Assembly (NCBI GenBank): GCA_016926455.1
Contig: JAFGOO010000153.1
Span: forward strand, 1 to 10,341
Origin: Methanosarcinaceae archaeon
GTDB taxonomy: Archaea; Halobacteriota; Methanosarcinia; Methanosarcinales; Methanosarcinaceae
Direction of reading: 5' to 3'
Length of the DNA: 10,341 nucleotides
This document shows, one piece after another, positions 1 through 7,164 of this stretch. The notes beneath the pieces are model-generated. The model searched no databases. It was not told the origin of the DNA and saw only the letters and a program-made list of their open reading frames with translations. Position 1 is the first letter of the stretch. The number at the start of each line of letters is the position of its first letter. A program made the translations under genes and the position numbers.

Positions 1-9
1 AGACCAATC

Positions 10-31
10 TTTTTTTATTTTTTATTTTTTT
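10..31 (+). terminator. T-rich tract, possible terminator of an upstream gene
   Basis: Three runs of six or seven T separated by single A residues sit at the left edge. Archaeal transcription often ends at such T-tracts without a hairpin. Any gene it would serve is outside the window. It could equally be the AT-rich upstream part of the promoter that follows. Confidence 0.35.
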
Positions 32-36
32 AATAG

Positions 37-53
37 GAAAAGTTTGATATAAT
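37..53 (+). promoter_or_regulatory. Likely archaeal promoter (BRE/TATA) for the Trm112-pyrG operon
   Basis: A purine-rich stretch followed by GATATAAT (46-53) has the look of a BRE plus TATA box. Its centre lies about 22 bases before the ATG at 71, so transcription would begin close to that codon and the message may be nearly leaderless. This is inferred from spacing and composition only. Confidence 0.45.
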
Positions 54-70
54 AGACAGTGTACTTTTTA

Positions 71-265
71 ATGGTTGATAACGTGAAAAAGGAATTAATG
101 GATATTCTTGCGTGTCCTCTATGTAAAGGAGATATCGTCCTTAATATCATAGAAAAAAATGAAAACGAAATCATATCAGGTACGCTTTATTGTTCCAGAT
201 GTGACGAATACTATACAATAGAAGACGGAATCCCTAATCTTCTTCCTCCAGACCTCAGGGACTAA
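71..265 (+). CDS. Trm112-family zinc-ribbon protein (methyltransferase activator-like)
   Basis: This 64-residue protein has the Trm112/YcaR layout. An N-terminal helix leads into ILACPLCKG (Cys15, Cys18), a short beta region follows, then YCSRCDEYYTIEDGIPNLLP (Cys41, Cys44). The two CxxC pairs should bind one zinc, and the closing DGIPNLLP is typical of the family. Trm112 proteins bind and stabilise SAM-dependent methyltransferases acting on tRNA, rRNA and release factor; whether this one does so here is inference. The open frame extends up to a GTG at 59, but I chose ATG 71 because the TATA box sits about 22 bases before it; GTG 83 is a less likely alternative. It lies 19 bases before the next gene and probably shares its transcript. 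Confidence 0.8.
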   Translation: MVDNVKKELMDILACPLCKGDIVLNIIEKNENEIISGTLYCSRCDEYYTIEDGIPNLLPPDLRD

Positions 266-284
266 TTTAAGCGAGGATTTTTAA

Positions 285-947
285 TTGCAGCATGTGCATA
301 TCAACAGGCTTGGTGTTAATTCCATAGAATTTGAAACAGACCCTATTGAGGTTCCGTTATCTCCAGGTGGTGAACGCAGTTTTGAAATGGTGATAATTAA
401 CTATGGTTCGCCAACACACGTACATCTATCAGCTAGTGAATCACTTAAGGATAATGTCACTTTTCTGGAGAACAATCCCTATGTTCGACATGAGGAATAT
501 ATCCCTGTGATTGTGCGCATACCAGCCGGAGGCAGGCTTTTTACTAAAGGCGAGATATTTATTACGGTGGGATACGGTTCTAAAAAGGAAGGTTTCATAA
601 TTAAGATCGGCATACCTGACCCCGAAGAATATCCATTGGAGGTGGATGTCGGTGAACAACTTTCCAAGCCATCTCTAAAATCTGGAATCAAGGTAACTAG
701 TAATCGGGATGCAAAGTTTCATGAAGTATCTGCTCATATGTTCAAAGTTTTTTATGATGCTATGAATCTTAAGGTGGTTTTTTTCATAGTTTTATTGAGC
801 ATTCTGACAATATTATTCTTTCTTTTTGTGAAGATGATGACACTGGTCAGTTTTGAGAGCCTGTCATTTTATCCTGCAATAGTTTTATCTATATTATTTA
901 CGGCTTTTATTGCATATTTGCTGCTAAAACTTCCAATCATAAAATGA
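285..947 (+). CDS. DUF7524-like membrane protein of unknown function
   Basis: The product has 220 residues in two parts. Residues 1-125 are beta-rich and include INYGSPTHVHLSAS (38-51) and an IFITVGYGS segment (91-99). From memory this order (THVHL, then NPYV, then VGYG) resembles the archaeal DUF7524 family, best known in haloarchaea; a search would settle it. Two hydrophobic helices follow at about 162-183 and 196-217, so the beta domain is tethered to the membrane. A TTG start is chosen because a good Shine-Dalgarno (GAGGAT, 273-278) lies six bases upstream; GTG 294 is the alternative. The stop overlaps an ATG in the next reading frame (ATGA at 944-947), which suggests translational coupling with pyrG. 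No enzymatic motif is visible and the function is unknown. Confidence 0.75.
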   Translation: MQHVHINRLGVNSIEFETDPIEVPLSPGGERSFEMVIINYGSPTHVHLSASESLKDNVTFLENNPYVRHEEYIPVIVRIPAGGRLFTKGEIFITVGYGSKKEGFIIKIGIPDPEEYPLEVDVGEQLSKPSLKSGIKVTSNRDAKFHEVSAHMFKVFYDAMNLKVVFFIVLLSILTILFFLFVKMMTLVSFESLSFYPAIVLSILFTAFIAYLLLKLPIIK

Positions 948-970
948 AATTACGAGGTATTTGGATTAAT

Positions 971-2560
971 ATGAAATATATCATAGTGACCGGTGGAGTA
1001 ATGAGTGGACTTGGAAAGGGAATCACAACTGCATCCACTGGAAGGAACCTAAAAAATAGAGGTTATAAAGTAACGGCCATAAAAATTGACCCCTATATAA
1101 ACATAGACGCGGGTACCATGAGCCCCTTCCAGCACGGTGAGGTTTATGTACTGAAAGACGGTGGTGAAGTGGATCTCGACCTTGGTAATTACGAGCGTTT
1201 TCTTGATACTGAACTCACATGGGACCACAACTTAACTACAGGTAAGATTTACCAGTCAGTAATCTTAAAGGAACGAAGAGGTGAATATCTTGGAAAGACG
1301 GTCCAGATAATTCCCCATATAACAAACGAGATAAAAGACCGAATTCGAAAAGTGGCTGAAAATAGCGGTGCAGATATCTGTTTGATTGAAGTCGGCGGAA
1401 CTGTTGGTGACATTGAAAGCATGCCTTTCTTGGAGGCGGTTAGGCAGATGCATAGGGAAGAAGCAGAGGAAGATATTGCGTTTATACACGTGACACTGGT
1501 TACCATTGATTCCCAGTGTGACCAGAAGACAAAACCTACCCAGCACTCTGTAAGAGACCTGAGAGAACTGGGTCTAACTCCCGATGCAATCGTTGCCAGA
1601 TGCAGGGAGCCGCTACAGGAAAGCACAAAAGAAAAGATATCGTTGTTTTGTGACGTTCCCGAGAAAGCTGTGATAAGTGCACATGATGCCAATGATATTT
1701 ATGAAGTGCCGCTTCAAATGGAGAATGAGGGACTTACAGATTATTTGATGGAGAAGCTGAACCTTGATGCAAAGGGGGAAGATTTTTCATGGAATGATAT
1801 GGTTTCCAGAATGCACAACATGAACGGTAGGGTCAAGCTGGCAATTGTGGGGAAATATACCCATCTTGAGGATTCCTATATCAGTATAAGAGAGTCCATC
1901 AAACACGCGGCTATCGAATGCGGCTGCAATGTTGATACCATCTGGTTAAATTCAGAATCCTTTGAAAAAAATCCGGCTGCTGTCCAGCAGTTAGCTGAAT
2001 ATGACGGCATTCTTGTGCCAGGAGGTTTTGGTGAACGTGGCATAGAAGGAAAGATTCTGTCTATCCAGTATGCAAGGGAGCATGATGTTCCATACCTTGG
2101 TCTTTGTCTGGGGATGCAGCTTGCAGTTGTAGAGTTTGCACGGAATGTTTTAGGATTGAAAGGTGCAAACAGTACGGAATTCGATCCAGATACTCCATAC
2201 CCTGTTATAGATATCTTGCCTGAGCAGGAAGATGTGGTTGATATGGGTGCAACAATGCGCCTTGGCAACTACGATGCTGTTTTAAAGAGTGGGTCATTGG
2301 CTAAGCGTATATATGGGACAGATATCATTGTGGAGCGCCACCGACACAGGTACGAGGTAAATCCGAAATACGTCGAACAGATAGAAGCACATGGGGCGAT
2401 TTTTTCAGGAAAAAACAAGAACCGGATGGAAATAGTGGAAATCCCGGGAAAGAGCTTTTACTTTGGGTCCCAGTTTCACCCAGAATTTAAGTCCAGACCA
2501 GGGCGTCCTTCTCCACCGTTCAAGGCTCTTGTGGACGCGATGATTTCAGGTCGGGATTAA
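971..2560 (+). CDS. pyrG: CTP synthase (glutamine hydrolysing)
   Basis: CTP synthase aminates UTP to CTP using ATP and ammonia from glutamine, the last step of de novo pyrimidine synthesis. The synthetase half opens with VTGGVMSGLGKG (P-loop, about residues 6-17) and KIDPYINIDAGTMSPFQHGE (38-57). The class I glutamine amidotransferase half carries GGFGERG (351-357), the nucleophile Cys379 in LGLCLGMQ, and the His503/Glu505 pair in FHPEFKSRP. The 529 residues are full length for the family. The frame is open from an ATG at 944, but ATG 971 is preferred. It starts exactly where the family starts (MKYIIVTGGV) and has GAGGT at 953-957, although the 13-base spacing is long. It follows the membrane-protein gene closely and converges with truD, leaving only 23 bases between the two stop codons. 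Confidence 0.97.
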   Translation: MKYIIVTGGVMSGLGKGITTASTGRNLKNRGYKVTAIKIDPYINIDAGTMSPFQHGEVYVLKDGGEVDLDLGNYERFLDTELTWDHNLTTGKIYQSVILKERRGEYLGKTVQIIPHITNEIKDRIRKVAENSGADICLIEVGGTVGDIESMPFLEAVRQMHREEAEEDIAFIHVTLVTIDSQCDQKTKPTQHSVRDLRELGLTPDAIVARCREPLQESTKEKISLFCDVPEKAVISAHDANDIYEVPLQMENEGLTDYLMEKLNLDAKGEDFSWNDMVSRMHNMNGRVKLAIVGKYTHLEDSYISIRESIKHAAIECGCNVDTIWLNSESFEKNPAAVQQLAEYDGILVPGGFGERGIEGKILSIQYAREHDVPYLGLCLGMQLAVVEFARNVLGLKGANSTEFDPDTPYPVIDILPEQEDVVDMGATMRLGNYDAVLKSGSLAKRIYGTDIIVERHRHRYEVNPKYVEQIEAHGAIFSGKNKNRMEIVEIPGKSFYFGSQFHPEFKSRPGRPSPPFKALVDAMISGRD

Positions 2561-2583
2561 GTAGTCAGCATTGCTAGTAGATG

Positions 2584-3900
2584 TTAACTCATCCTTGCGG
2601 GTTCAACTTTCATATATTCGCGGAGCAGGGTTGTAGCATAGCTCCCCTTTGGCAGTGAAAAATCAAGTACTGCTTTTGTTTTACCAGGATTCAGTTCATC
2701 ATCACTTACAGTAAACGAGGGATTTGCATTGAGTATGATCGGGCGCCTCAAACCTTTTGACCCCATCTCAGGCATAATGGACACTTTAAAACATTCAACC
2801 GGGATTCCAGTTTCCCCAAAAACACGGTACTCGATCTCACCCGGCAAGCCTGATGCAAATTCGGTGTCATACCCTACAAGGGGTGCGGTTACAAAGGCAC
2901 GCCCACGTTTGATCAAATTGTTCATCCCATCAACATTCTCAGATGTGACCTCCTGTGTCCTTGAAGTATCTGGAAGACCTTCTTTGTTCTTAAAGCATAC
3001 AATGTCCCCTTCAACTGCACCGTCAAGTGGCAATCCTTCCCGTATTCGCCTGCAAAGGGTTCTGTTAAAAATGTATGACTGGTATGCATGAACGAACATC
3101 TTGAGAATGTTTCTGGAAAGCAGGGCAAATGATCCTACAAAATCCTCAGGATTTGTCACCAGATGGTGCATCATTGTACGTTCATATCTGAGATTTAGTG
3201 GATAAATTTTAAGTCCTTCGCTATAATCCCGGCTGCATTGCACATAGTCCCGTGCAAGTTTAATCTCTTCCGGCTCATCTGGGAAAGATTTTGAGATATA
3301 GGTAACTGCAGCGTCTTCAAGATCGCCACGAACTATCGCTTCTCCCACAAGATGCGTGATTGGACGGATTGCACCGAACCGCTGTATTCCGAAGAAATTT
3401 GGAACTCCTCCCTTTTCTAGGATGTCATCCGTAATTTCCGTAAGTCTTGATTCCAGCTCATCGTCATTTAGATCAATATCACGGATGATGATCTTGAACT
3501 CGTTTCCAACAAGATCACCCAGTTCAACGGACCGGTTTGACCGTCCGATAACTCTGAGCTCAACATCCTTTAAATGGATCTTCTCAACCGCTTGCGGGGT
3601 CATATCATAGATTCCTATTTTTTGGATGGTAAGCGCACGTTTATCTTTGGTCCCAGCAAAACCTATACGCTTCTGGCTAATCCCCAGTTTCCTTGAGATA
3701 TCTCTTATGACATGGTGCATATCCCAGTTACGTTTTGTAAGTTCAAGGATCAAATATTTGCCGCTTTCACCTTCTCCACGGTTTGTGATCTCCTTCACAA
3801 TGAAATCATCGATTTCCTGCCGTAATGTTCCCCCGATTCCTTCAGTATCTGTAAAATAAAGGTCAATACCTATCTGTTTTTCTATGGACGGAACTTCCAT
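2584..3900 (-). CDS. truD: tRNA pseudouridine(13) synthase TruD
   Basis: TruD converts uridine 13 of certain tRNAs to pseudouridine without a cofactor. The 438-residue product has the archaeal TruD signatures. IDDFIVKEI lies near residue 30, and GFAGTKDKRA (80-89) carries the catalytic Asp86. NFFGIQRFG follows in the middle, and residues after that include the long insertion domain typical of TruD. The open frame continues to a TTG at 3936, but ATG 3900 is the better start because GAGGAG sits nine bases upstream. That ribosome binding site overlaps the end of the upstream lipoprotein gene, 13 bases away, so the two are probably co-transcribed and perhaps coupled. No frame disruption is seen. 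The assignment is firm. Confidence 0.95.
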   Translation of the reverse strand: MEVPSIEKQIGIDLYFTDTEGIGGTLRQEIDDFIVKEITNRGEGESGKYLILELTKRNWDMHHVIRDISRKLGISQKRIGFAGTKDKRALTIQKIGIYDMTPQAVEKIHLKDVELRVIGRSNRSVELGDLVGNEFKIIIRDIDLNDDELESRLTEITDDILEKGGVPNFFGIQRFGAIRPITHLVGEAIVRGDLEDAAVTYISKSFPDEPEEIKLARDYVQCSRDYSEGLKIYPLNLRYERTMMHHLVTNPEDFVGSFALLSRNILKMFVHAYQSYIFNRTLCRRIREGLPLDGAVEGDIVCFKNKEGLPDTSRTQEVTSENVDGMNNLIKRGRAFVTAPLVGYDTEFASGLPGEIEYRVFGETGIPVECFKVSIMPEMGSKGLRRPIILNANPSFTVSDDELNPGKTKAVLDFSLPKGSYATTLLREYMKVEPARMS

Positions 3901-3913
3901 AAATGTCAACTCC

Positions 3914-5092
3914 TCATTTGTCTGGAAATATATCAATTGTTGTTACAGTCGTGGTATCTATATATGTCCATCCATCTGTTGTGGGTGCAGTGCCGCTTGG
4001 CAGATCTCCTGCATAAAGACTTGAGGTTGGGTCAAGCATAAGCCATGACCCGTACTTATCGGTTGTATAGTGTACAGGAACTGATCCGTAGTATTTACCT
4101 ATCGCTTCTACGATTTTATTAATATGGTCAGGATCATTTCCAATATACACTGCCATAAAGGCATGTGTGTCTGTAAGGTATATCCTTGTCGTACCCCCAA
4201 TGGCTTCGATGAGCGATGATAATAGGATCGAATAGTCGTCGCAATCCCCTGCACCGATATTCAAGGTTTCGTTCGGTAGTGCCCAATAATCGGTTCCCCT
4301 TGGATCGCTGATATACTGAATATTTTCTTTTGTGTAGTCAAAGAGGGCACAGACCTGATATATATTGTACTTGCCGGGATAGGTTTTTGCGGCATTTGCC
4401 GCGATCTCTCGGACTTCTTTATTTGATGAATCCACCTTTATATTTGTGATTTCAACAACATGCGGTATGTTGGATAAATACTCAGTTTTCTCTTTTGCAC
4501 GTATTGGGAGAACATCTACCGTAAATTCATCGAAGAACTGGGTTTGATAGTCATACCACTTGCTCGATTTGGTTTTTGCAAGAAGTGATAAACCGAGTTG
4601 CAGGCTTACATCCTTTTTACCTTTTGGTATCTCGATACTGATCATGCCGATGACTATCTCTTCTTCAGTAGGGATGGTAATGCCTGTATTCTGATTGATC
4701 CATTTGTCTTCATCTGAAAATTTTATTCCGTATCGTGAGATGAATATCGGTGTGTCACCCGTATTTTCAACTAATATTTTTACCACACCTGTGCTTCCTT
4801 CATAAAATGTTGTATGCTGGTAATGGCTTGATATTTGAAAACCGGGTTGTGTACGTGAAGTAGCTTCAGGGACATCTTCAAATATTTTTGGGGATCCAGA
4901 GGGTGCCTCTGGGATTGTCAGTCTAGAAACATCCAGATTATAAAGGTCGTTTTTTGTAGATGCGTTAGGTATTGAATCAATATGTTGTTTCATGTCGTTA
5001 AGAGGTTCAGATAGGCAACCAGAAATAAACAATGAAATTAGAATCATCGTAAATATTGACAGTATTTTTAATGCAGATGCTAAATCTTTCAT
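3914..5092 (-). CDS. Transglutaminase-like lipoprotein (cysteine-protease fold)
   Basis: This is a secreted, membrane-anchored protein of 392 residues from the preferred start. It opens with a hydrophobic signal segment ending in LFISGC, a lipobox-like site whose Cys is the likely anchor. A beta-rich region follows, including a segment around FYEGSTGVVKILVENTG that looks like a CARDB/BatA-type fold. The C-terminal half has the transglutaminase-core triad. Counted from an upstream ATG at 5119, the Cys is 293 in GAGDCDDYS, the His is 319 in THAFMAVYIG and the Asp is 363 in LMLDPTSS. Archaeal members of this fold are mostly uncharacterised; protease or amidase activity is inferred from the triad. 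ATG 5092 (MKDLASALK) gives a cleaner signal peptide than ATG 5119, which lies inside a palindrome (5111-5131). It precedes truD by 13 bases. Confidence 0.85.
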   Translation of the reverse strand: MKDLASALKILSIFTMILISLFISGCLSEPLNDMKQHIDSIPNASTKNDLYNLDVSRLTIPEAPSGSPKIFEDVPEATSRTQPGFQISSHYQHTTFYEGSTGVVKILVENTGDTPIFISRYGIKFSDEDKWINQNTGITIPTEEEIVIGMISIEIPKGKKDVSLQLGLSLLAKTKSSKWYDYQTQFFDEFTVDVLPIRAKEKTEYLSNIPHVVEITNIKVDSSNKEVREIAANAAKTYPGKYNIYQVCALFDYTKENIQYISDPRGTDYWALPNETLNIGAGDCDDYSILLSSLIEAIGGTTRIYLTDTHAFMAVYIGNDPDHINKIVEAIGKYYGSVPVHYTTDKYGSWLMLDPTSSLYAGDLPSGTAPTTDGWTYIDTTTVTTIDIFPDK

Positions 5093-5110
5093 AATTCTCG
5101 TTGCAAGGAT

Positions 5111-5131
5111 ATCACCCATTTCAATGAGTGG
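5111..5131. repeat. Left member of an inverted pair of palindromes
   Basis: This 21-base imperfect palindrome has arms CACCCATT and AATGAGTG around a TC centre. Its reverse complement matches bases 5653-5672 throughout except for the central GA versus T. It overlaps the possible upstream ATG (5119-5117) of the lipoprotein gene. It may be a terminal repeat of the TnpB-bearing insert, or a pair of protein-binding sites; the sequence does not decide. Confidence 0.65.
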
Positions 5132-5214
5132 ATTAATTGAACTATTTCACCTCTTATTATTGATTTTAAACTATTTTAAATATTATTGAATACCTATTAT
5201 GATGTGGTGTGATT

Positions 5215-5583
5215 GTGAGAAAGACAGTGTTACTCAACTGTTTAACTTTGACGGTCAGGAAACAGGATATCACTGATATTTTCTTCTCTGAGTATCTACG
5301 TACTCTCAATTTCACATTTAAGTGCCTCTTCAAAGCAAGTTCTTATACAAATCTACACTAGCTGACGTAGTAAAACATCCTCAAGGCCTCTTTCCTTCCC
5401 TCCGATGTTATCCAGAAAGCATGCAAGTATGTATGGGCTAAAAGGAAGACCATCAAAGATGGATTCAAGAAATGTTCCATAAGGCTCAATAGCAGGCAGT
5501 TCAGCTTCTTTGAGATAGATGACGAAACTCCATTTTTCAAGATTACTGATTCTCCCAGTTTACTAGGGCAAAAATATATATAA
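5215..5583 (+). pseudogene. Decayed N-terminal fragment of a TnpB (OrfB/IS1341-type) protein
   Basis: One reading frame from GTG 5215 to TAA 5583 runs through three internal stops (TAG 5359, TAG 5368, TAA 5371). Read through, it gives a TnpB-like N-terminus: RKTVLLNCLTLTVRKQD, FFSEYLRTLNFTF, then after the stops FLPSDVIQKACKYVWAKRK and KKCSIRLNSRQFSFFEI. That order matches the N-terminal domain of IS200/IS605 TnpB nucleases as I remember it. The RuvC catalytic parts and the zinc ribbon are absent, so roughly two thirds of the protein is missing. The stops lie within one short stretch while the frame stays open on both sides, which fits point decay of a captured fragment. GGTGTGATT just before GTG 5215 may be the old ribosome binding site. 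No tnpA transposase is visible. Assignment is by motif memory, not by search. Confidence 0.6.
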
Positions 5584-5652
5584 AAATAATTTTACTCCAA
5601 ATGAGAAGTTTCTAATAAATACTGTGCATATTTTCAGTACCCCGATGGAAAG
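5584..5652. other. AT-rich spacer with no gene
   Basis: This stretch lies between the TnpB remnant and the right palindrome. I find no reading frame of note, no RNA gene and no long repeat in it. It lies downstream of the stop of pth2, which is on the minus strand, so it may hold that transcript's end. Confidence 0.4.
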
Positions 5653-5672
5653 CCACTCATTTAATGGGTGAT
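5653..5672. repeat. Right member of an inverted pair of palindromes
   Basis: This 20-base sequence has arms CACTCATT and AATGGGTG and can form a hairpin with one G-T pair. It is the inverted copy of 5111-5131, apart from the centre. It begins three bases beyond the pth2 stop codon in that gene's direction, so a role in 3' end formation of the mptN-pth2 transcript is an alternative to a transposon end. Confidence 0.65.
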
Positions 5673-5675
5673 AGG

Positions 5676-6023
5676 TTATAATAGTTTCAGGTTTCCTGTA
5701 ATCTTATCAAGCTCCTCTGATTTTGCGGGTCCAATTCCAAGTACAGTTACTGTGCCAGGAGGTATCTCAGTAAGTCCTGCATCAGTGATTAATGCGGTCG
5801 GAAGATCATGGCGCCTTGCAACTTCCTTCAGCTCAAAGAGGTCACGTAAGGTAGACACTCTCAAAACAACTTTTTTTTGACCCCCACTTTTCCATTCTTC
5901 AAGTGCAGATCTGCTTGCCCATTCGGAAGCAGAGACGGCTGCATGGGCAACCTGAACCGCAAGTTTTCCCTTTGATAGTTTCAGGTCATCACGTATCACA
6001 ATGCATTGTTTATATTCGGTCAT
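5676..6023 (-). CDS. pth2: Peptidyl-tRNA hydrolase 2 (archaeal/eukaryotic type)
   Basis: Pth2 cleaves the ester bond of peptidyl-tRNAs that drop off ribosomes, recycling the tRNA. The 115 residues match the compact archaeal/eukaryotic family, which is unrelated to bacterial Pth. Near the N-terminus is the signature KLSKGKLAVQVAHAAV (15-30), followed by SVSEW-type residues around 31-36. Later come LPTALITDAGLTEIPPGTVT (74-93) and GIGPAKSEELDKITGNLKLL at the end. It starts three bases after the mptN stop codon, so the two genes almost certainly share a transcript. The whole family length is present with no disruption. Confidence 0.96.
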   Translation of the reverse strand: MTEYKQCIVIRDDLKLSKGKLAVQVAHAAVSASEWASRSALEEWKSGGQKKVVLRVSTLRDLFELKEVARRHDLPTALITDAGLTEIPPGTVTVLGIGPAKSEELDKITGNLKLL

Positions 6024-6026
6024 TTT

Positions 6027-6935
6027 TCAGGTCCTTGATGTAATATAGTCGATTATGTGTTCAGCAGCATTTATACCCCAGGCTTTATAGACCCCTTCTC
6101 CCGATGGCGTACCATTGACCTCCAATATCGTTGCATCATCCGGACCTTCGATGATGTCCACACCTGCAAAGACCGTACCAATAGTTTCAGCGGCTTTTAT
6201 GCACAACTCTTCCAGTTCGGATGATAGTACGCATCGACCAGCAGTCCCTCCTTGACTGATATTGTTGATCCATGACCCCTTCGGTGCTGTACGGTATATA
6301 GCTCCGATAACATTCCCGTTGACCACAAATGCACGTATATCACGCCCCGGATTTGTGATAAATTTCTGGATATATAGCATTCCCCTTTCACGGATCATGT
6401 CATTGATCAGTTTTTCAATCGATGTTGTAGTTTCTCTCTTATCGGACCAGCAGGCAGTGCCATCTTTGATTCTCAAGATGCCGATGCCCTTGTACCCGAA
6501 GACAGGTTTTATGATGGCATCGCCAAATTCTGCTATTGAGTTGAGTGCATCTCCTGTGCTTTGTACAGCTTCTGTTCTCGGGATCGGCAGGTCTGCCTTT
6601 GCAAGAAGACAGGTTGAATAGTATTTGTTCGCAGCGTTCTGGATAGCTTCTGGGGTATTAACCACCATCACCCCTTCCTTTGCAAGCTGGCGTAAAACAT
6701 CAAAACGAAAAGAAACGCCATCAAATACGCCTGCACCAACATCACGGACAATGAGTGCATCAAGTTCGGAAAGGTCTGTGCCGTTTGCACTGTAACTGAC
6801 ACCTAGATGTATTGTAGCGGCTGCGTTCTTAAGGTTTATTACAGAAGGTTCTATCTTTTTCTGTCGTGTAGACTCAATAAGTGCTTTTGCGGTCCAATCT
6901 TTGGAGTCGTTTATGGCGATACCTATTTTTTTCAT
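6027..6935 (-). CDS. mptN: ATP-grasp ligase, likely tetrahydromethanopterin:alpha-L-glutamate ligase
   Basis: The 302-residue product is a RimK-type ATP-grasp enzyme. Visible parts are the N-terminal MKKIGIAIND, VVNTPEAIQNAANKYYS (91-107), the ATP-binding IIKPVFGYKGIGI (141-153), GRDIRAFVVNGNVIGAIYR (197-215), and the metal-binding ILEVNGTPSGEGVY (270-283). In methanogens this subfamily includes MptN, which adds glutamate to tetrahydromethanopterin to make tetrahydrosarcinapterin, the C1 carrier of Methanosarcina relatives. The host type inferred from the window fits that role. The competing possibility is another RimK-like ligase such as CofF, which modifies coenzyme F420; the motifs alone do not rule it out. 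ATG 6935 has only a weak Shine-Dalgarno, but a TATA-like element about 25 bases upstream suggests a short or absent leader. It is first in a two-gene unit with pth2. Confidence 0.82.
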   Translation of the reverse strand: MKKIGIAINDSKDWTAKALIESTRQKKIEPSVINLKNAAATIHLGVSYSANGTDLSELDALIVRDVGAGVFDGVSFRFDVLRQLAKEGVMVVNTPEAIQNAANKYYSTCLLAKADLPIPRTEAVQSTGDALNSIAEFGDAIIKPVFGYKGIGILRIKDGTACWSDKRETTTSIEKLINDMIRERGMLYIQKFITNPGRDIRAFVVNGNVIGAIYRTAPKGSWINNISQGGTAGRCVLSSELEELCIKAAETIGTVFAGVDIIEGPDDATILEVNGTPSGEGVYKAWGINAAEHIIDYITSRT

Positions 6936-6951
6936 TGAATTGCCCTTTTAT

Positions 6952-6966
6952 CTTTATTATACATAA
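6952..6966 (-). promoter_or_regulatory. TATA-type promoter for mptN-pth2
   Basis: On the minus strand this reads as TTATGTATAATAAAG. It lies roughly 20-30 bases before the mptN ATG at 6935, which would place the transcription start at or just before the start codon. The weak Shine-Dalgarno of mptN fits a leaderless message. Confidence 0.45.
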
Positions 6967-7138
6967 ATTATGATGTAATTCGTTCTGTTAATATGATTTT
7001 TGTGTGCATTCTGGCTGCAATTTTCGTGCTAATATTTCAAAACTCCAAAAAAAGATTTTATACTGGTAAAATATTCGAGAGAATTTTTGAAAGATTTATA
7101 ATGTTAATCTTAGTGTTTTCACAGAAATGATAGAAAAA

Positions 7139-7148
7139 CATTTATATG
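7139..7148 (+). promoter_or_regulatory. TATA box of the mod operon
   Basis: CATTTATATG preceded by an A-rich stretch (AGAAAAA) resembles an archaeal BRE/TATA. Initiation would be expected about 25 bases downstream, around 7167-7173. That point falls inside the palindrome at 7165-7188 and leaves a leader of some 65 bases before modA. Confidence 0.5.
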
Positions 7149-7164
7149 ATTGCTAAATAGAAAA

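Noticed and set aside
944..970. Upstream ATG for pyrG giving a nine-residue N-terminal extension
   Set aside because: CTP synthases begin at the MKYIIVTGG position, and the extension MKLRGIWIN has no family counterpart. I kept only the overlap with the previous stop as a sign of coupling.
1249..1692. 147-codon open frame on the minus strand inside pyrG
   Set aside because: It is antisense to a well-conserved part of CTP synthase, and its product shows no recognisable domain. The same holds for 1265-1546 and 1876-2268.
2729..3091. 120-codon open frame on the plus strand inside truD
   Set aside because: It is a shadow of the TruD coding frame with Pro/Ser-rich low-information content. The frames at 3356-3610 and 3626-3859 were rejected for the same reason.
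5358..5540. 60-codon open frame on the minus strand in the gap between lipoprotein and pth2
   Set aside because: It lies opposite the TnpB remnant, whose plus-strand frame explains the stretch better. It has no start context or known motif.
7054..7074. Short palindrome ATTTTA...TAAAAT in the mptN-modA intergenic region
   Set aside because: Six-base arms made only of A and T are expected by chance in sequence this AT-rich, and it is not placed over a likely promoter.
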